NCBI GenBank assembly: GCA_024743255.1
Contig: JANSWY010000004.1
Coordinates: 62,001-126,000 of the forward strand
Direction: 5' to 3'
From: a bacterium
GTDB lineage: Bacteria; Bacteroidota; Bacteroidia; Cytophagales; Cyclobacteriaceae
Length of the DNA: 64,000 nt
Of the stretch, positions 1-9,092 are shown one piece after another. Every line of letters begins with the position of its first letter. Within the stretch, counting starts at the first letter, position 1. Made by a program: the position numbers and the translations under genes. The notes below the pieces were generated by a model. The model was not told the origin of the DNA and did no database searches. It saw nothing but the letters and a program-made list of their open reading frames with translations.

Positions 1-171
1 ATAGGACTTTCGATTGTTGTAGTGCCATTTGTTTTATTCGCATTCTATTATTCACTTACAGAAAAGATTGAAAAGCACAGAAAGATTGTAAAGTTTACTT
101 TTCCTATATGGTTGTATGTTTCTGTGACTGGGGTGCTTACTTATTTGTTAATTAGCCCATATTATCAATAA
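1..171 (+). CDS. DUF420 family membrane protein, C-terminal fragment
   Basis: The reading frame is open from the first base of the window and ends with TAA at 169-171, so only the last 56 residues are visible. They hold two hydrophobic segments (about residues 2-17 and 36-53) separated by a basic loop (TEKIEKHRKIVKF). The ending WLYVSVTGVLTYLLISPYY is typical of DUF420 proteins. Members of this family sit in cytochrome c oxidase gene clusters next to SCO/CtaG-type copper chaperones. The following CAMC and DUF983 genes fit that setting, so a cox operon probably lies just upstream of the window. The exact function of DUF420 is not known. Confidence 0.72.
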   Translation: MGLSIVVVPFVLFAFYYSLTEKIEKHRKIVKFTFPIWLYVSVTGVLTYLLISPYYQ

Positions 172-203
172 TATTTGCCGAGTCTGATGTAAATTTGCAT
201 GAC

Positions 204-464
204 ATGAAAAAGTATTTACTGACAGGTTTAATTCTTTTGATTTTTCAAGTTTCCTCATTTGCACAATGTGCTATGTGTAGAAGTACGTTGGTCAGTAATG
301 TCAGTAATGGTGATTCCACAAATTTTGCTGCAGGATTGAATACAGGTATTCTGTATCTATTTTTTACTCCTTACATTTTATTAGGTATAATAGGTTACCT
401 GTGGTACAGAAACAGCAAATTAAATGTCCCAAAAGTCAGCATTAGAAGCCGCATTGAGGGGTAA
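204..464 (+). CDS. Small exported CAMC protein of the cytochrome oxidase cluster
   Basis: This is an 86-residue protein. The ATG at 204 is preferred to a TTG at 195 because it begins a clean signal peptide (MKKYLLTGLILLIFQVSSFA) that ends just before Q-CAMC. The mature part is short: a CxxC pair directly after the cleavage site, a polar stretch NVSNGDSTNFAAGLNTGILY, and one transmembrane helix (FFTPYILLGIIGYLWY). Small proteins of this build follow DUF420 genes in Bacteroidota respiratory operons. The CxxC suggests metal or thiol chemistry on the periplasmic side, but that is inference. Its last 41 bases overlap the DUF983 gene, which argues for translational coupling. No named family is certain. 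Confidence 0.7.
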   Translation: MKKYLLTGLILLIFQVSSFAQCAMCRSTLVSNVSNGDSTNFAAGLNTGILYLFFTPYILLGIIGYLWYRNSKLNVPKVSIRSRIEG

Positions 465-804
465 TTGTCCTAGGTGCAGGAACAGTAAAATGTTCAAAGC
501 AAAGATGTATAATATCAAAAGAGTGAATGATATGTATACTAATTGCGAAAACTGTGGCCTTAGATTTGAAATAGAACCTGGATTCTTCTTTGGTGCAATG
601 TTTGTTAGTTATGCATTCTCTGTGGGAGTGTTTCTGATGAATTTTGTTGTGCTTACAGTGTTTTTTAACAGCCCTGATATATGGGTTTATATAGTATCAG
701 TTCTGATTACATCTCTTCTTTTATACCCGGTTATTTTCAGATATTCCAGAATAATTTTCCTATATCTATTTGGTGGCGTGAAATTTGATAGGAGTAAGTC
801 TTAG
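424..804 (+). CDS. DUF983 family zinc-ribbon membrane protein
   Basis: The protein has 126 residues. Near the N-terminus are two CxxC pairs, GNCPRCRNSKMF and YTNCENCGLRFE, which together look like a small zinc ribbon facing the cytoplasm. Two hydrophobic segments follow: about residues 55-80 (FFFGAMFVSYAFSVGVFLMN) and 88-115 (IWVYIVSVLITSLLLYPVIF). This is the DUF983 pattern. Family members are common beside cytochrome oxidase genes in alphaproteobacteria and Bacteroidota and are presumed to help assembly. The start ATG at 424 lies inside the preceding gene, so the two are likely co-translated. Family assignment is firm; function is inferred from context only. Confidence 0.82.
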   Translation: MSQKSALEAALRGNCPRCRNSKMFKAKMYNIKRVNDMYTNCENCGLRFEIEPGFFFGAMFVSYAFSVGVFLMNFVVLTVFFNSPDIWVYIVSVLITSLLLYPVIFRYSRIIFLYLFGGVKFDRSKS

Positions 805-833
805 AATTATTTCTTAATTTTCACGCAAATCAA

Positions 834-3800
834 TTGAACTTGAAAGTATCCAATAAGAAAATCCTGATCGGGATCTTGATATTAATAGGTCTTGGAATCA
901 TTTCCAGCTGGTTTCAGACATATCTAAAGAGCCATGATAGCTTTCTGGTAGAGGAGATAAGTGAAAGAGTTCAGAAGGAATTATCGGTAATCGATGATGA
1001 TCTAAATCACTTTGTAGAAGATTATGCTACCAGTAGCTTATTATTCGATCACGCTACTACTTATAAATATCCGATTTACGTATTTGATAAAGGCTCAGTT
1101 AAATATTGGAGTGATCATCGGTTTATACCCGAATATGCTGATTTAACCAAAATTGATTCTATTGGATACATAGAGTTGTCGCATGGGAAGTTCATAGCAT
1201 TAAAGAGGCATGTCCCTTACTCTAACCAACAACTTGAAATTTTTACTCTTCTTGATCTTTATAAGCAATACCCAATTGATAATAAATATCTACACTCATC
1301 CTTCAACAAAAGCATTTTCCCTGGTGAACAAACAGATCTTATTTTAAGTGCCGAGAAAGGAGAACATCCTATTAGTTTTAGAGGTAAATATTTATTCAAT
1401 GTGGCTACTAAAGCCAACTATAACTTTGTTCCAGAATTCATTAAATGGATCACTGTCATAAGTTATGCTATTGCGACTTTGCTTTTGATCTTGGTGGTTA
1501 TTAAGCAGGGAAACAATCAAGTAAAGAAGGGAAATTTTGTTGTTGCTTTGTTTTTTGTGTTTGGCACAATTCTGTTGCTTCGGGTTATTATGATTTGGTT
1601 GCAGTATCCATTTTCAATGGTAAATGCTTCTGTATTTAACCCAATTAACTTTACCTCTGGAGGGATAAATACATCATTAGGAGACCTTGTTCTGAACCAA
1701 ATTTCTATCCTGATAATAGTCTTATTTGGATTGCATAGCCTGCGATATTCTTATGCTTTTAAAAAGTGGTTAATCACGAGATCCAATTTAGTTTGGTCCA
1801 TAAGTTTGATAGCATATACTTTACTGTCTCTTGCATCAGGTAGGTACATTTATAAGAATTTGAGGGACATTTTAATTAATTCTCAAATCAATCTTGATAT
1901 AACCTCTGATATTCATTTTGATGCACTTAGGATTGTAGTATTGTTTTCATTTCTGATTACAACTTTAATCTTTTTTGCCTTTCAATACTTTAACCTAAAA
2001 CTGCTGATTAAGACTTATAAGAGATCACCTCTTTTATTAGTGATAAATGCGGTTGTAGCGTCAGGGATCTTCTATTTTATATTCCTGACGGACTATTTAC
2101 TTTTCCTCGGTTTGATTTTTGCTTTTTGGTTGGCATCAAGTCAGTTGAAGAATATTCTAAATCTTGGGAAGAGAAGATATTCCGCGTTTTTATACTTTTT
2201 TATGACGGCAAGTGTGGCATCTGTATTTGGTAGTTATGCAGTTTTTGAGCAGGTCAAAAAGGATACCGAGAATGAGAAACGCAAGTTTGCCAATAATCTC
2301 CTGATTGAACGGGATATTCTCGGTGAATATCTTTTATCTCAGGTGTTGCCAAAGATTCAGGAAGATTCTTATATCCAAACAAGAATGTACAGTGAGCGCT
2401 TGGCTGAAAATACCATTGAGGACAAAATCAACAGAAGTTACTTGATTGATTATTTTGATAAGTATCAGGCCAAGGTTCATATATTCGATCGAAATGGAGA
2501 TCCTTTCTCTTTCAATGAATTGCAAATTACCATTGATTCAGCTCAATCAGTAATTAGAGTGCCAAAGAATAGAACGGATTATGATGATATTTTCTATGTA
2601 GATCAACCCGAGCTTCAGGATAGATATTTTGCATATGTTGAAATGAAGAGTCTTGGAAATGTACTTGGAACAATATTGCTGGAACTCACTTTGAAGAACT
2701 ATGTTTCCAGTTCGGTATATCCTGAATTGCTGGTTGAAAATAAATACTCAGGAGCCACTTCAAGTAAATTCGATTACGCAATTTTTGAAAACAATGAAGA
2801 GGTATATCATGTGGGAAATTATAATTTTAGTAGGGACTTTAATAAAGAGTTTTTAAATGACCCGAAGTTATTTGATACCGGTATTACATGGAAAAGAAAT
2901 CATCATCTTGGTGTAGAAGGAATGAAGGGAAGAACCATCGTAATTACTTCCAGAAAGTATCAGAATTCAAATGTGCTCTCCAATTTTTCATTCTTCTTTT
3001 TCGTGCAAATTATTGGAATCGCAATCATATTGGTTACTTCGAATATCTTTTTTGTCTATCCAAGACCTGAGTTAAACTTCTCAACCAAAATTAGCTTTTA
3101 TCTGGGAACAGCATTTTTGATCCCTTTATTCATTGTGAGTATAGCAATATTGAACTCACTCAGCAGAAGTTACCGAGAGGAAATCAATAGAAGTTATGAG
3201 AAGAGGGCTCGAAGAATTGAGGAACATGTCAATGAAGATGTTACCGCATATTTCGATCATAAAATCAATAAAGAAGCATTATCATCCAGGCTATCTAATA
3301 TCACTGTACTCGTTCAAAATGATGTCAATATTTATGATAAGAATGGAGCTTTAGTAGCATCAAGTCAGCCGAAGATATTTACCAGCGGACTGCTCTCAGA
3401 ATGCATTAATCCAGAAGCTATATTTGAAATAAAGGAGAATGGTAGGGAGCGAATGGTGTTGGATGAATCAATTGGAAGCTTAGGATATAAATCATTCTAC
3501 ATTGCCATTCAATCCAGAGAAACCAACGAGATGCTGGGGATATTAAGTATGCCATTTTTTGAATCAAAGAACCACTTGAAGAGACAGCAAATTGAGGTGG
3601 TTGATAACCTGATCAATATTTTCATTCTGATTCTAATTGTATCTCTGATTATCTCATACTTCGCAGTACGTATATTAACTGAACCGTTGAATCTTCTGAC
3701 TGCTAAGATTAGAAAAACTAGTCTGAGTGACTTAAATCAACCATTGGAGTATCAGGCAAATGACGAGATTGGACTTTTGGTAGAAGAATACAATCAAATG

Positions 3801-4493
3801 CTGAAAAAGCTGGAAGAAAGTAAAAGAGCTTTGGCCCAAACAGAGAAAGAATCTGCCTGGAAGGAGATTGCTAAGCAAGTAGCACATGAGATTAAAAATC
3901 CACTGACTCCAATGAAGTTGACACTCCAGCAAATGCAGCGAGTAATGGGCAAGGATGATAAGTCTCAGCGTACAGTAGAGAACCTCTTACATCAAGTAGA
4001 TACATTAAGTGATATTGCGACATCCTTTTCTACATTCGCTAAAATGCCTGTTCCAGAGCATGATCCATTTGATATTGCTAAGGAATTGAGGAATTCCATT
4101 ATGTTGTTTGAAAATGAAAATGGCAACATTGAATCCGACCTGGAAACAGGGGAATTCTTTGTGGATGGTGATGCAAAGCTTACTGGCAGGATATTTAATA
4201 ACCTCTTGATAAATGCATTCCAATCAGTCCCTGAAGGTCGGGAGCCGATTCTTAAAGTGAAATTTGGGCGAAAGGGTAATAACAAGGTACTAATCTCAAT
4301 TCAGGACAATGGAGCTGGGATTCCAGAAGAGTTACATAGTAAAATATTTATTCCAAACTTCAGTACAAAGGACACAGGAAGCGGAATCGGTCTTGCGATA
4401 GCAAAAAGAGGTATAGAGCATGCGCAAGGAGATCTTTGGTTCGAAACCTCAGAAGATGGTACTACATTTTATATTGAGTTGCCGTTGGTTTAG
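834..4493 (+). CDS. Very large NtrY-like membrane sensor histidine kinase
   Basis: The protein has 1219 residues, far longer than usual kinases. The TTG start at 834 gives MNLKVSNKK before the first membrane helix; another TTG follows at 840. The order is: TM near 8-26, an extracytoplasmic region to about 200, a bundle of hydrophobic segments at about 204-470, a second outer region (about 480-710), two more TMs (about 720-780), a third outer region, a last TM near 925-948, HAMP, HisKA and HATPase_c. The H-box is KQVAHEIKNPLTPMK with H1018, the N-box NNLLINAFQSVPEG lies near 1121, and the G-boxes are DNGAGIP and GSGIGLAIAK. The H-box is NtrY-like. No response regulator is adjacent, so it is an orphan here; its signal is unknown. 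Confidence 0.9.
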   Translation: MNLKVSNKKILIGILILIGLGIISSWFQTYLKSHDSFLVEEISERVQKELSVIDDDLNHFVEDYATSSLLFDHATTYKYPIYVFDKGSVKYWSDHRFIPEYADLTKIDSIGYIELSHGKFIALKRHVPYSNQQLEIFTLLDLYKQYPIDNKYLHSSFNKSIFPGEQTDLILSAEKGEHPISFRGKYLFNVATKANYNFVPEFIKWITVISYAIATLLLILVVIKQGNNQVKKGNFVVALFFVFGTILLLRVIMIWLQYPFSMVNASVFNPINFTSGGINTSLGDLVLNQISILIIVLFGLHSLRYSYAFKKWLITRSNLVWSISLIAYTLLSLASGRYIYKNLRDILINSQINLDITSDIHFDALRIVVLFSFLITTLIFFAFQYFNLKLLIKTYKRSPLLLVINAVVASGIFYFIFLTDYLLFLGLIFAFWLASSQLKNILNLGKRRYSAFLYFFMTASVASVFGSYAVFEQVKKDTENEKRKFANNLLIERDILGEYLLSQVLPKIQEDSYIQTRMYSERLAENTIEDKINRSYLIDYFDKYQAKVHIFDRNGDPFSFNELQITIDSAQSVIRVPKNRTDYDDIFYVDQPELQDRYFAYVEMKSLGNVLGTILLELTLKNYVSSSVYPELLVENKYSGATSSKFDYAIFENNEEVYHVGNYNFSRDFNKEFLNDPKLFDTGITWKRNHHLGVEGMKGRTIVITSRKYQNSNVLSNFSFFFFVQIIGIAIILVTSNIFFVYPRPELNFSTKISFYLGTAFLIPLFIVSIAILNSLSRSYREEINRSYEKRARRIEEHVNEDVTAYFDHKINKEALSSRLSNITVLVQNDVNIYDKNGALVASSQPKIFTSGLLSECINPEAIFEIKENGRERMVLDESIGSLGYKSFYIAIQSRETNEMLGILSMPFFESKNHLKRQQIEVVDNLINIFILILIVSLIISYFAVRILTEPLNLLTAKIRKTSLSDLNQPLEYQANDEIGLLVEEYNQMLKKLEESKRALAQTEKESAWKEIAKQVAHEIKNPLTPMKLTLQQMQRVMGKDDKSQRTVENLLHQVDTLSDIATSFSTFAKMPVPEHDPFDIAKELRNSIMLFENENGNIESDLETGEFFVDGDAKLTGRIFNNLLINAFQSVPEGREPILKVKFGRKGNNKVLISIQDNGAGIPEELHSKIFIPNFSTKDTGSGIGLAIAKRGIEHAQGDLWFETSEDGTTFYIELPLV

Positions 4494-5240
4494 TTAACCT
4501 TTGATTCGCATCATCACTTTGTTGGCAAACACAAAATCATTTAACTCCTTAACTTCAGTATCCAGAATTTGATCATTGCTACCTTCCCAAAGTTTATGTC
4601 CCTGATGTAGAAACATGATGTTATCTCCAATTTCCATCACACTGTTCATATCATGTGTAACCACAACAGTTGTGATTTTATACTCATCAGTAATTTCCTT
4701 GATTAGGTTGTCAATTTTGATGGCAGTCATTGGATCTAGCCCAGAATTGGGCTCATCACAGAATAGATAGTTTGGATTGTTTACTATTGCTCTGGCAATT
4801 CCAACTCTCTTTTTCATACCACCTGAAATTTCAGAAGGCATTTTCTTGTTGACATTCGCTAATCCCACACGTTCAAGACAAAAATTGACTCTATCTAGTT
4901 TTTCATCTTTTGGAGTCTTAGTCAGAACATCCAGAGGGAACATCACATTTTCCTCAACATTCTTACTGTCGAAAAGAGCATTCCCCTGAAAAAGCATTCC
5001 AATCTCCCTTCTAACTTCAGTCTTAACTTTATTATCGCCATAGGTGAAGTCTCTACCATCATAGAGTACTTTACCTTCGTCCGGGTGCACCAGTCCTACA
5101 ATACATTTCAGAAGTACACTTTTTCCTGTACCACTGGAGCCGATTATTAAATTGGTCATTCCTTTTTTGAAGGTGCCATTTATCCCTTCCAGAACAACTT
5201 TACCATTAAAAGATTTATGAATATTCTGAACTTCTATCAT
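4494..5240 (-). CDS. ABC transporter ATP-binding protein, MlaF type
   Basis: This 248-residue nucleotide-binding subunit has Walker A GSSGTGKSVLLK (about residues 34-45), Q-loop GMLFQGNALFDS, ABC signature ISGGMKKRVGIARA, Walker B YLFCDEP and the switch histidine in VVVTHDM. The signature and the LFDS motif after the Q-loop are typical of MlaF/TTG2A subunits, which power lipid transport between inner and outer membranes. The start ATG overlaps the stop of the permease gene (ATGA), so the pair is translationally coupled. Its stop codon abuts that of the histidine kinase with no intergenic base. I see no mlaD-like MCE gene nearby; it must be encoded elsewhere. The gene name mlaF is suitable by family but substrate is inferred. 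Confidence 0.88.
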   Translation of the reverse strand: MIEVQNIHKSFNGKVVLEGINGTFKKGMTNLIIGSSGTGKSVLLKCIVGLVHPDEGKVLYDGRDFTYGDNKVKTEVRREIGMLFQGNALFDSKNVEENVMFPLDVLTKTPKDEKLDRVNFCLERVGLANVNKKMPSEISGGMKKRVGIARAIVNNPNYLFCDEPNSGLDPMTAIKIDNLIKEITDEYKITTVVVTHDMNSVMEIGDNIMFLHQGHKLWEGSNDQILDTEVKELNDFVFANKVMMRIKG

Positions 5241-5968
5241 CCCACGAGCAATTTAGCTAGAACATAATCCGCACATAATATAGCAATACAACTACTGGTT
5301 ACTGCATTTGTAGATGCTTTACCAACTTCTAACGCACCACCTACAGTATAGTAACCTTTAAAGGCAGAAATAGAAGCTATAAGAAATGAAAATACAACTC
5401 CTTTGATGATGGCAAATGTCACATTGAATTCAATAAACTCATATCTCAACCCATAAACGTAATCATAACCTGATACAACACCAGTAATCAGACTGATCAG
5501 GTATCCGCCATAAATTGAAAGGAAGCCTGCGAAGATAACCAACATTGGATACATGATTAATGACGCTACAATTTTAGGAAAAACGAGATAAGAAGATGAA
5601 TTGATACCCATAACCTCTAAAGCATCAATTTGCTCAGTTATTCTCATTGTTCCCAGCTCTCCGGCAATGTTAGATCCAACCTTACCAGCTAGTACAATAG
5701 AAATTATAGTAGGGGCTAATTCCAATATTGTCATATCACGAACTACTAAAGAAATGATATAGCTTGGTATTAGTGGACTCACCAGGTTGTAAGCAGTTTG
5801 CAATGTTGTTACGGCTCCCATAAAGGTTGCAACAATAGCTACGATAAAGACAGAATCGTACCCAATCTTAATACACTCCTCAAATATCAAGCTGATATAG
5901 GTGCGAAAACTCTCCCTTCTTACAAAGAGACTTTTTATGAAGATGAGGTATTTACCCAAACTGCGCAT
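5237..5968 (-). CDS. MlaE family lipid ABC transporter permease
   Basis: The protein has 243 residues with five to six membrane segments. Family marks are GAVTTLQTAYNL near residues 51-62, the conserved centre AGKVGSNIAGELGTMRITEQ followed by IDALEVMGINSSSYLVFPK, and FAIIKGVVFSFLIASISAFKGYY near the C-terminus. This is the MlaE/TTG2B permease, the membrane part of the phospholipid (MCE) transporter. Length is normal. It is the first gene of a two-gene minus-strand unit with the MlaF-like ATPase. A 168-bp divergent spacer separates it from the SDR gene, so its promoter is in 5969-6136, though I could not fix the box. Confidence 0.88.
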   Translation of the reverse strand: MRSLGKYLIFIKSLFVRRESFRTYISLIFEECIKIGYDSVFIVAIVATFMGAVTTLQTAYNLVSPLIPSYIISLVVRDMTILELAPTIISIVLAGKVGSNIAGELGTMRITEQIDALEVMGINSSSYLVFPKIVASLIMYPMLVIFAGFLSIYGGYLISLITGVVSGYDYVYGLRYEFIEFNVTFAIIKGVVFSFLIASISAFKGYYTVGGALEVGKASTNAVTSSCIAILCADYVLAKLLVG

Positions 5969-6136
5969 TCAGTGTTTCTTAATTTGTGCTGATTTGTCTT
6001 TTGGTTAACTTGCGGAAAATTAATAAATAGGAGGTAATCAACACGGTAGATTTTTTAAAATGTCAATTGTTGGGTTAAATTCATATAATAAACACCTAAC
6101 GCTTACCTACTAATCATATTATAAACTAATCTAAAC

Positions 6137-6853
6137 ATGGCTTCCGATCAAAATAAACTGGCAGTAGTGTCAGGTGGCACAAAAGGAATTGGCAGAGCAA
6201 TCATAGAAAAATTCATGGAGGAAGGGTTTGATATCATTACATGCTCCAGAAATGAAGAAGACCTTGAAGCTATGAAATCCGAGCTTCAGGAGAAATACTC
6301 TGGTAAAGTATACATCAGCCAGGTTGATATGAGTGAGAAGGAAGAAGTAATTGATTTTATAGATTTCATTAAGCTTACCGGAAGATCTGTAGATGTATTA
6401 GTGAATAACGCTGGTGTATTTTTACCTGGTACAGTACATGAAGAGTCAGATGGATCGCTTGAATTGATGATTAATACCAACCTTTATAGTGCTTACTATC
6501 TGTCCAGAGGTATCATTCCTGGGATGAAAGAAAGGAAGTCGGGACATATTTTCAATATCTGTTCTATTGCAAGTATAAAGGCTTATGAGAATGGAGGCTC
6601 CTATGGGATTTCCAAGTTTGCGATGTATGGAATGAGTAAGTCACTAAGAGAGGAGTTAAAGCCAGATAATATTAGAGTAACAGCAATTTTACCAGGGGCA
6701 ACATACACCTCAAGTTGGGAAAGTGTAGATTTGCCAGAGCATAGGTTTATGACCTCAGAGGATATTGCTGAGGCTGTTTTTATGTGTTACAATTTGAAGG
6801 GGAATACAGTGGTGGAGGATATGGTATTGAGACCTCAATTAGGAGATATTTGA
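6137..6853 (+). CDS. SDR family NAD(P)-dependent oxidoreductase
   Basis: The protein has 238 residues. A Rossmann fold begins with the cofactor loop VVSGGTKGIGRAI (about residues 9-21), followed by the structural VLVNNAGVF motif and the active-site Ser (FNICSIAS) with the YxxxK pair GGSYGISKFAMYG. This is the classical short-chain dehydrogenase set. The S-R-N residues after the second strand (ITCSRNEED) suggest NADPH preference, which is inference. Homologues of this length are often annotated as 3-ketoacyl-ACP reductase-like or sepiapterin reductase-like; the substrate cannot be told. It stands alone before ispG, with 74 bp between them. Confidence 0.85.
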   Translation: MASDQNKLAVVSGGTKGIGRAIIEKFMEEGFDIITCSRNEEDLEAMKSELQEKYSGKVYISQVDMSEKEEVIDFIDFIKLTGRSVDVLVNNAGVFLPGTVHEESDGSLELMINTNLYSAYYLSRGIIPGMKERKSGHIFNICSIASIKAYENGGSYGISKFAMYGMSKSLREELKPDNIRVTAILPGATYTSSWESVDLPEHRFMTSEDIAEAVFMCYNLKGNTVVEDMVLRPQLGDI

Positions 6854-6927
6854 AATTAACCATCAAAAAAGGAACAAATCTGGATATCTAAGGTTTTAGA
6901 GAATAATATAAGCGCTTTTTATTAGTC

Positions 6928-8880
6928 ATGATAAGTGAATTAAAAGATAAGAATACATACTGTAACAGCTTGACCAATTATTCGAGAAGAAAGACTCGTT
7001 TTGTTGATATTGGAGGAGTACCGTTAGGAGGGGACAACCCAATTCGTGTTCAAAGTATGACTACTGTTGATACAATGGATACTACGGGTTCTGTTGAACA
7101 AACCCTTCGGATGGTTGAATCAGGTTGTGAATATGTACGGATTACGGCTCCAAGTATTAAAGAAGCGCAAAACCTTGAGGAAATAAGAAAGGAGCTCAGA
7201 AATAGAGGGTGTAACGTTCCTCTTGTGGCTGATATTCACTTTACTCCAAATGCTGCTGAACTGGCTGCTAAAATTGTAGAGAAGGTTAGAGTAAATCCGG
7301 GTAATTACGCTGATAAAAAGAAATTTGAGGTAATAGAGTATACTGATGCCAGTTACGATGAGGAGCTGGAAAGGATAAGAGAGAAGTTTACGCCATTAGT
7401 TGAAATCTGTAAGGAGAATGGTACTGCTATGAGAATTGGTACCAATCATGGGTCACTTTCAGACAGAATTATGAGTAGATATGGAGATACTCCTCTGGGA
7501 ATGGTGGAATCTGCATTAGAATTTCTAAGAATCTGTGAAGATCTGGAATACTATGATATTGTGATCTCAATGAAATCGTCTAATCCTCAGGTGATGGTTC
7601 AGGCTTACCGACTATTGGTTCAAAAACTGAATGAAGAGAACCTACAACCATACCCATTACACTTAGGCGTTACAGAGGCTGGAGAGGCAGAAGATGGAAG
7701 AATCAAATCAGCTCTTGGTATTGGAACTCTATTAGAGGATGGTATTGGAGATACAGTGAGAGTTTCTCTCACAGAGGCTCCAGAGGTGGAAGCTCCTGTT
7801 GGAAGAGTTTTGGTGGATAGGTATAAGTCGAGAGAAAACCACGATTCTATTCAGCCAATTGAAGATATTGTTCATGATCCTTTCAATTATAAACGACGAG
7901 TAACTGAGGAAGTCCAAAATATTGGTGGTTCCAATGTACCAAGAGTAATTGCTGACTTTTCAAATTTCAATGTGAAGGAAGCGAAAGACCTTAAATCAGT
8001 TGGTCATTTCTACTTACCAGAACTAGATAAATGGAAAATGAATGATCAGGGATGTGACTTCATTTATAGCGGATCCACTCCAATTCCATTTATGTTGCCT
8101 AATGGTCTGAAAGAGATTTTGGATTTTGAGGTTTGGATGAATTCTGATGATAAGGTTAACAAACTTCCAATGTTTAGCTTAACTAACCTATCAGAGAATA
8201 CCACAACTCATGATTCACTGAACTTCTTATTGGTTAATGATCAAGAAGCTTTTGACTTACCTGAGCTAGATCCAAATAAATGGGTGCTTATCCTGGAAAC
8301 TTCCAATGAGCACGCTATGCCTGCAATGAGAAGAGTATTCGTCCATTTGCGAAATTCCGATATTCCAGTAATAGTTAAGAGAAACTATGCTGGTTTAAAC
8401 GAAGATGAGCTCATGATGTATTCTGCTACAGATATTGGTGGTTTATTGATTGACGGATTTGGCGATGGTGTAATGTTGAGTGAGAATACGTATTCGCCAG
8501 ATCAAATTAAGCTTTGCAACCAAACGGCATTCGGGATCCTGCAGGCAGCAAGAACCAGAATGACTAAAACAGAATACATTTCTTGCCCATCTTGCGGAAG
8601 AACGCTATTCGATCTTCAGGAAACTACAGCAATGATTCGTAAAAGAACAGATCACTTGAAAGGTGTGAAGATTGGTATCATGGGTTGTATTGTGAATGGA
8701 CCTGGTGAAATGGCTGATGCAGATTATGGTTATGTTGGATCAGGTAAGGGTAAGATTACCTTATATAAAGGGCAGGACGTGGTGAAGAGGGGAGTACCTT
8801 CTGAAAACGCTGTAGACGAATTGATTGAAATAATCAGAGAGGATGGCAATTGGTTAGAGCCGGAATCAGTAGAAATATGA
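6928..8880 (+). CDS. ispG: 4-hydroxy-3-methylbut-2-enyl diphosphate synthase, long form
   Basis: IspG (GcpE) reduces methylerythritol cyclodiphosphate to HMBPP in the MEP isoprenoid pathway, using a [4Fe-4S] cluster. The protein has 650 residues. The N-terminal TIM barrel starts with TRFVDIGGVPLGGDNPIRVQ, and the C-terminal cluster domain carries the ligands C553 and C556 (SCPSCGRTLF), C587 (GCIVNGPGE) and E594. Many bacterial IspGs are near 370-420 residues; here a central domain of roughly 240 residues is inserted between about 300 and 540, as in plants, Chlamydia and Bacteroidota. All key residues are present. The next gene begins two bases after the stop, so they are probably one transcript. 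Confidence 0.96.
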   Translation: MISELKDKNTYCNSLTNYSRRKTRFVDIGGVPLGGDNPIRVQSMTTVDTMDTTGSVEQTLRMVESGCEYVRITAPSIKEAQNLEEIRKELRNRGCNVPLVADIHFTPNAAELAAKIVEKVRVNPGNYADKKKFEVIEYTDASYDEELERIREKFTPLVEICKENGTAMRIGTNHGSLSDRIMSRYGDTPLGMVESALEFLRICEDLEYYDIVISMKSSNPQVMVQAYRLLVQKLNEENLQPYPLHLGVTEAGEAEDGRIKSALGIGTLLEDGIGDTVRVSLTEAPEVEAPVGRVLVDRYKSRENHDSIQPIEDIVHDPFNYKRRVTEEVQNIGGSNVPRVIADFSNFNVKEAKDLKSVGHFYLPELDKWKMNDQGCDFIYSGSTPIPFMLPNGLKEILDFEVWMNSDDKVNKLPMFSLTNLSENTTTHDSLNFLLVNDQEAFDLPELDPNKWVLILETSNEHAMPAMRRVFVHLRNSDIPVIVKRNYAGLNEDELMMYSATDIGGLLIDGFGDGVMLSENTYSPDQIKLCNQTAFGILQAARTRMTKTEYISCPSCGRTLFDLQETTAMIRKRTDHLKGVKIGIMGCIVNGPGEMADADYGYVGSGKGKITLYKGQDVVKRGVPSENAVDELIEIIREDGNWLEPESVEI

Positions 8881-8881
8881 A

Positions 8882-9091
8882 ATGATGGAAGAGAAAGAAG
8901 AAGAGAAAAAAGATGTTGGGTATTACTTCAATTTTAAAGAGGTTGTAACCTATTATTTTAGAAAGAAAGACCCATCAAGACCAAGTAATACCAACCTGAA
9001 ACTGATGCATGGAATTAATAAGATTTCAATCATTATGTTTCTTATCTGTTTGATTGTTATTATTACGAGAGTAATAGTAAGATCATTCTAA
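8882..9091 (+). CDS. Small single-TM protein, DUF6728-like
   Basis: This is a 69-residue protein, rich in Glu and Lys at the start (EEKEEEKKD), then GYYFNFKEVVTYYFRKKDP, then the conserved-looking NLKLMHGINKISIIMF leading into one membrane helix (ISIIMFLICLIVIITRVIV). Proteins with this RKKDP...MHGINKISI pattern occur downstream of ispG or near it in Cytophagales and fit my memory of DUF6728. It is tightly packed between ispG and the YjbR gene (two bases upstream, one base downstream), so it is a real gene in an operon. Function is unknown. Confidence 0.68.
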   Translation: MMEEKEEEKKDVGYYFNFKEVVTYYFRKKDPSRPSNTNLKLMHGINKISIIMFLICLIVIITRVIVRSF

Positions 9092-9092
9092 A

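Noticed and set aside
4777-4989. Plus-strand frame in the MlaF gene
   Set aside because: It is the antisense shadow of a well-supported ATPase and shows no domain.
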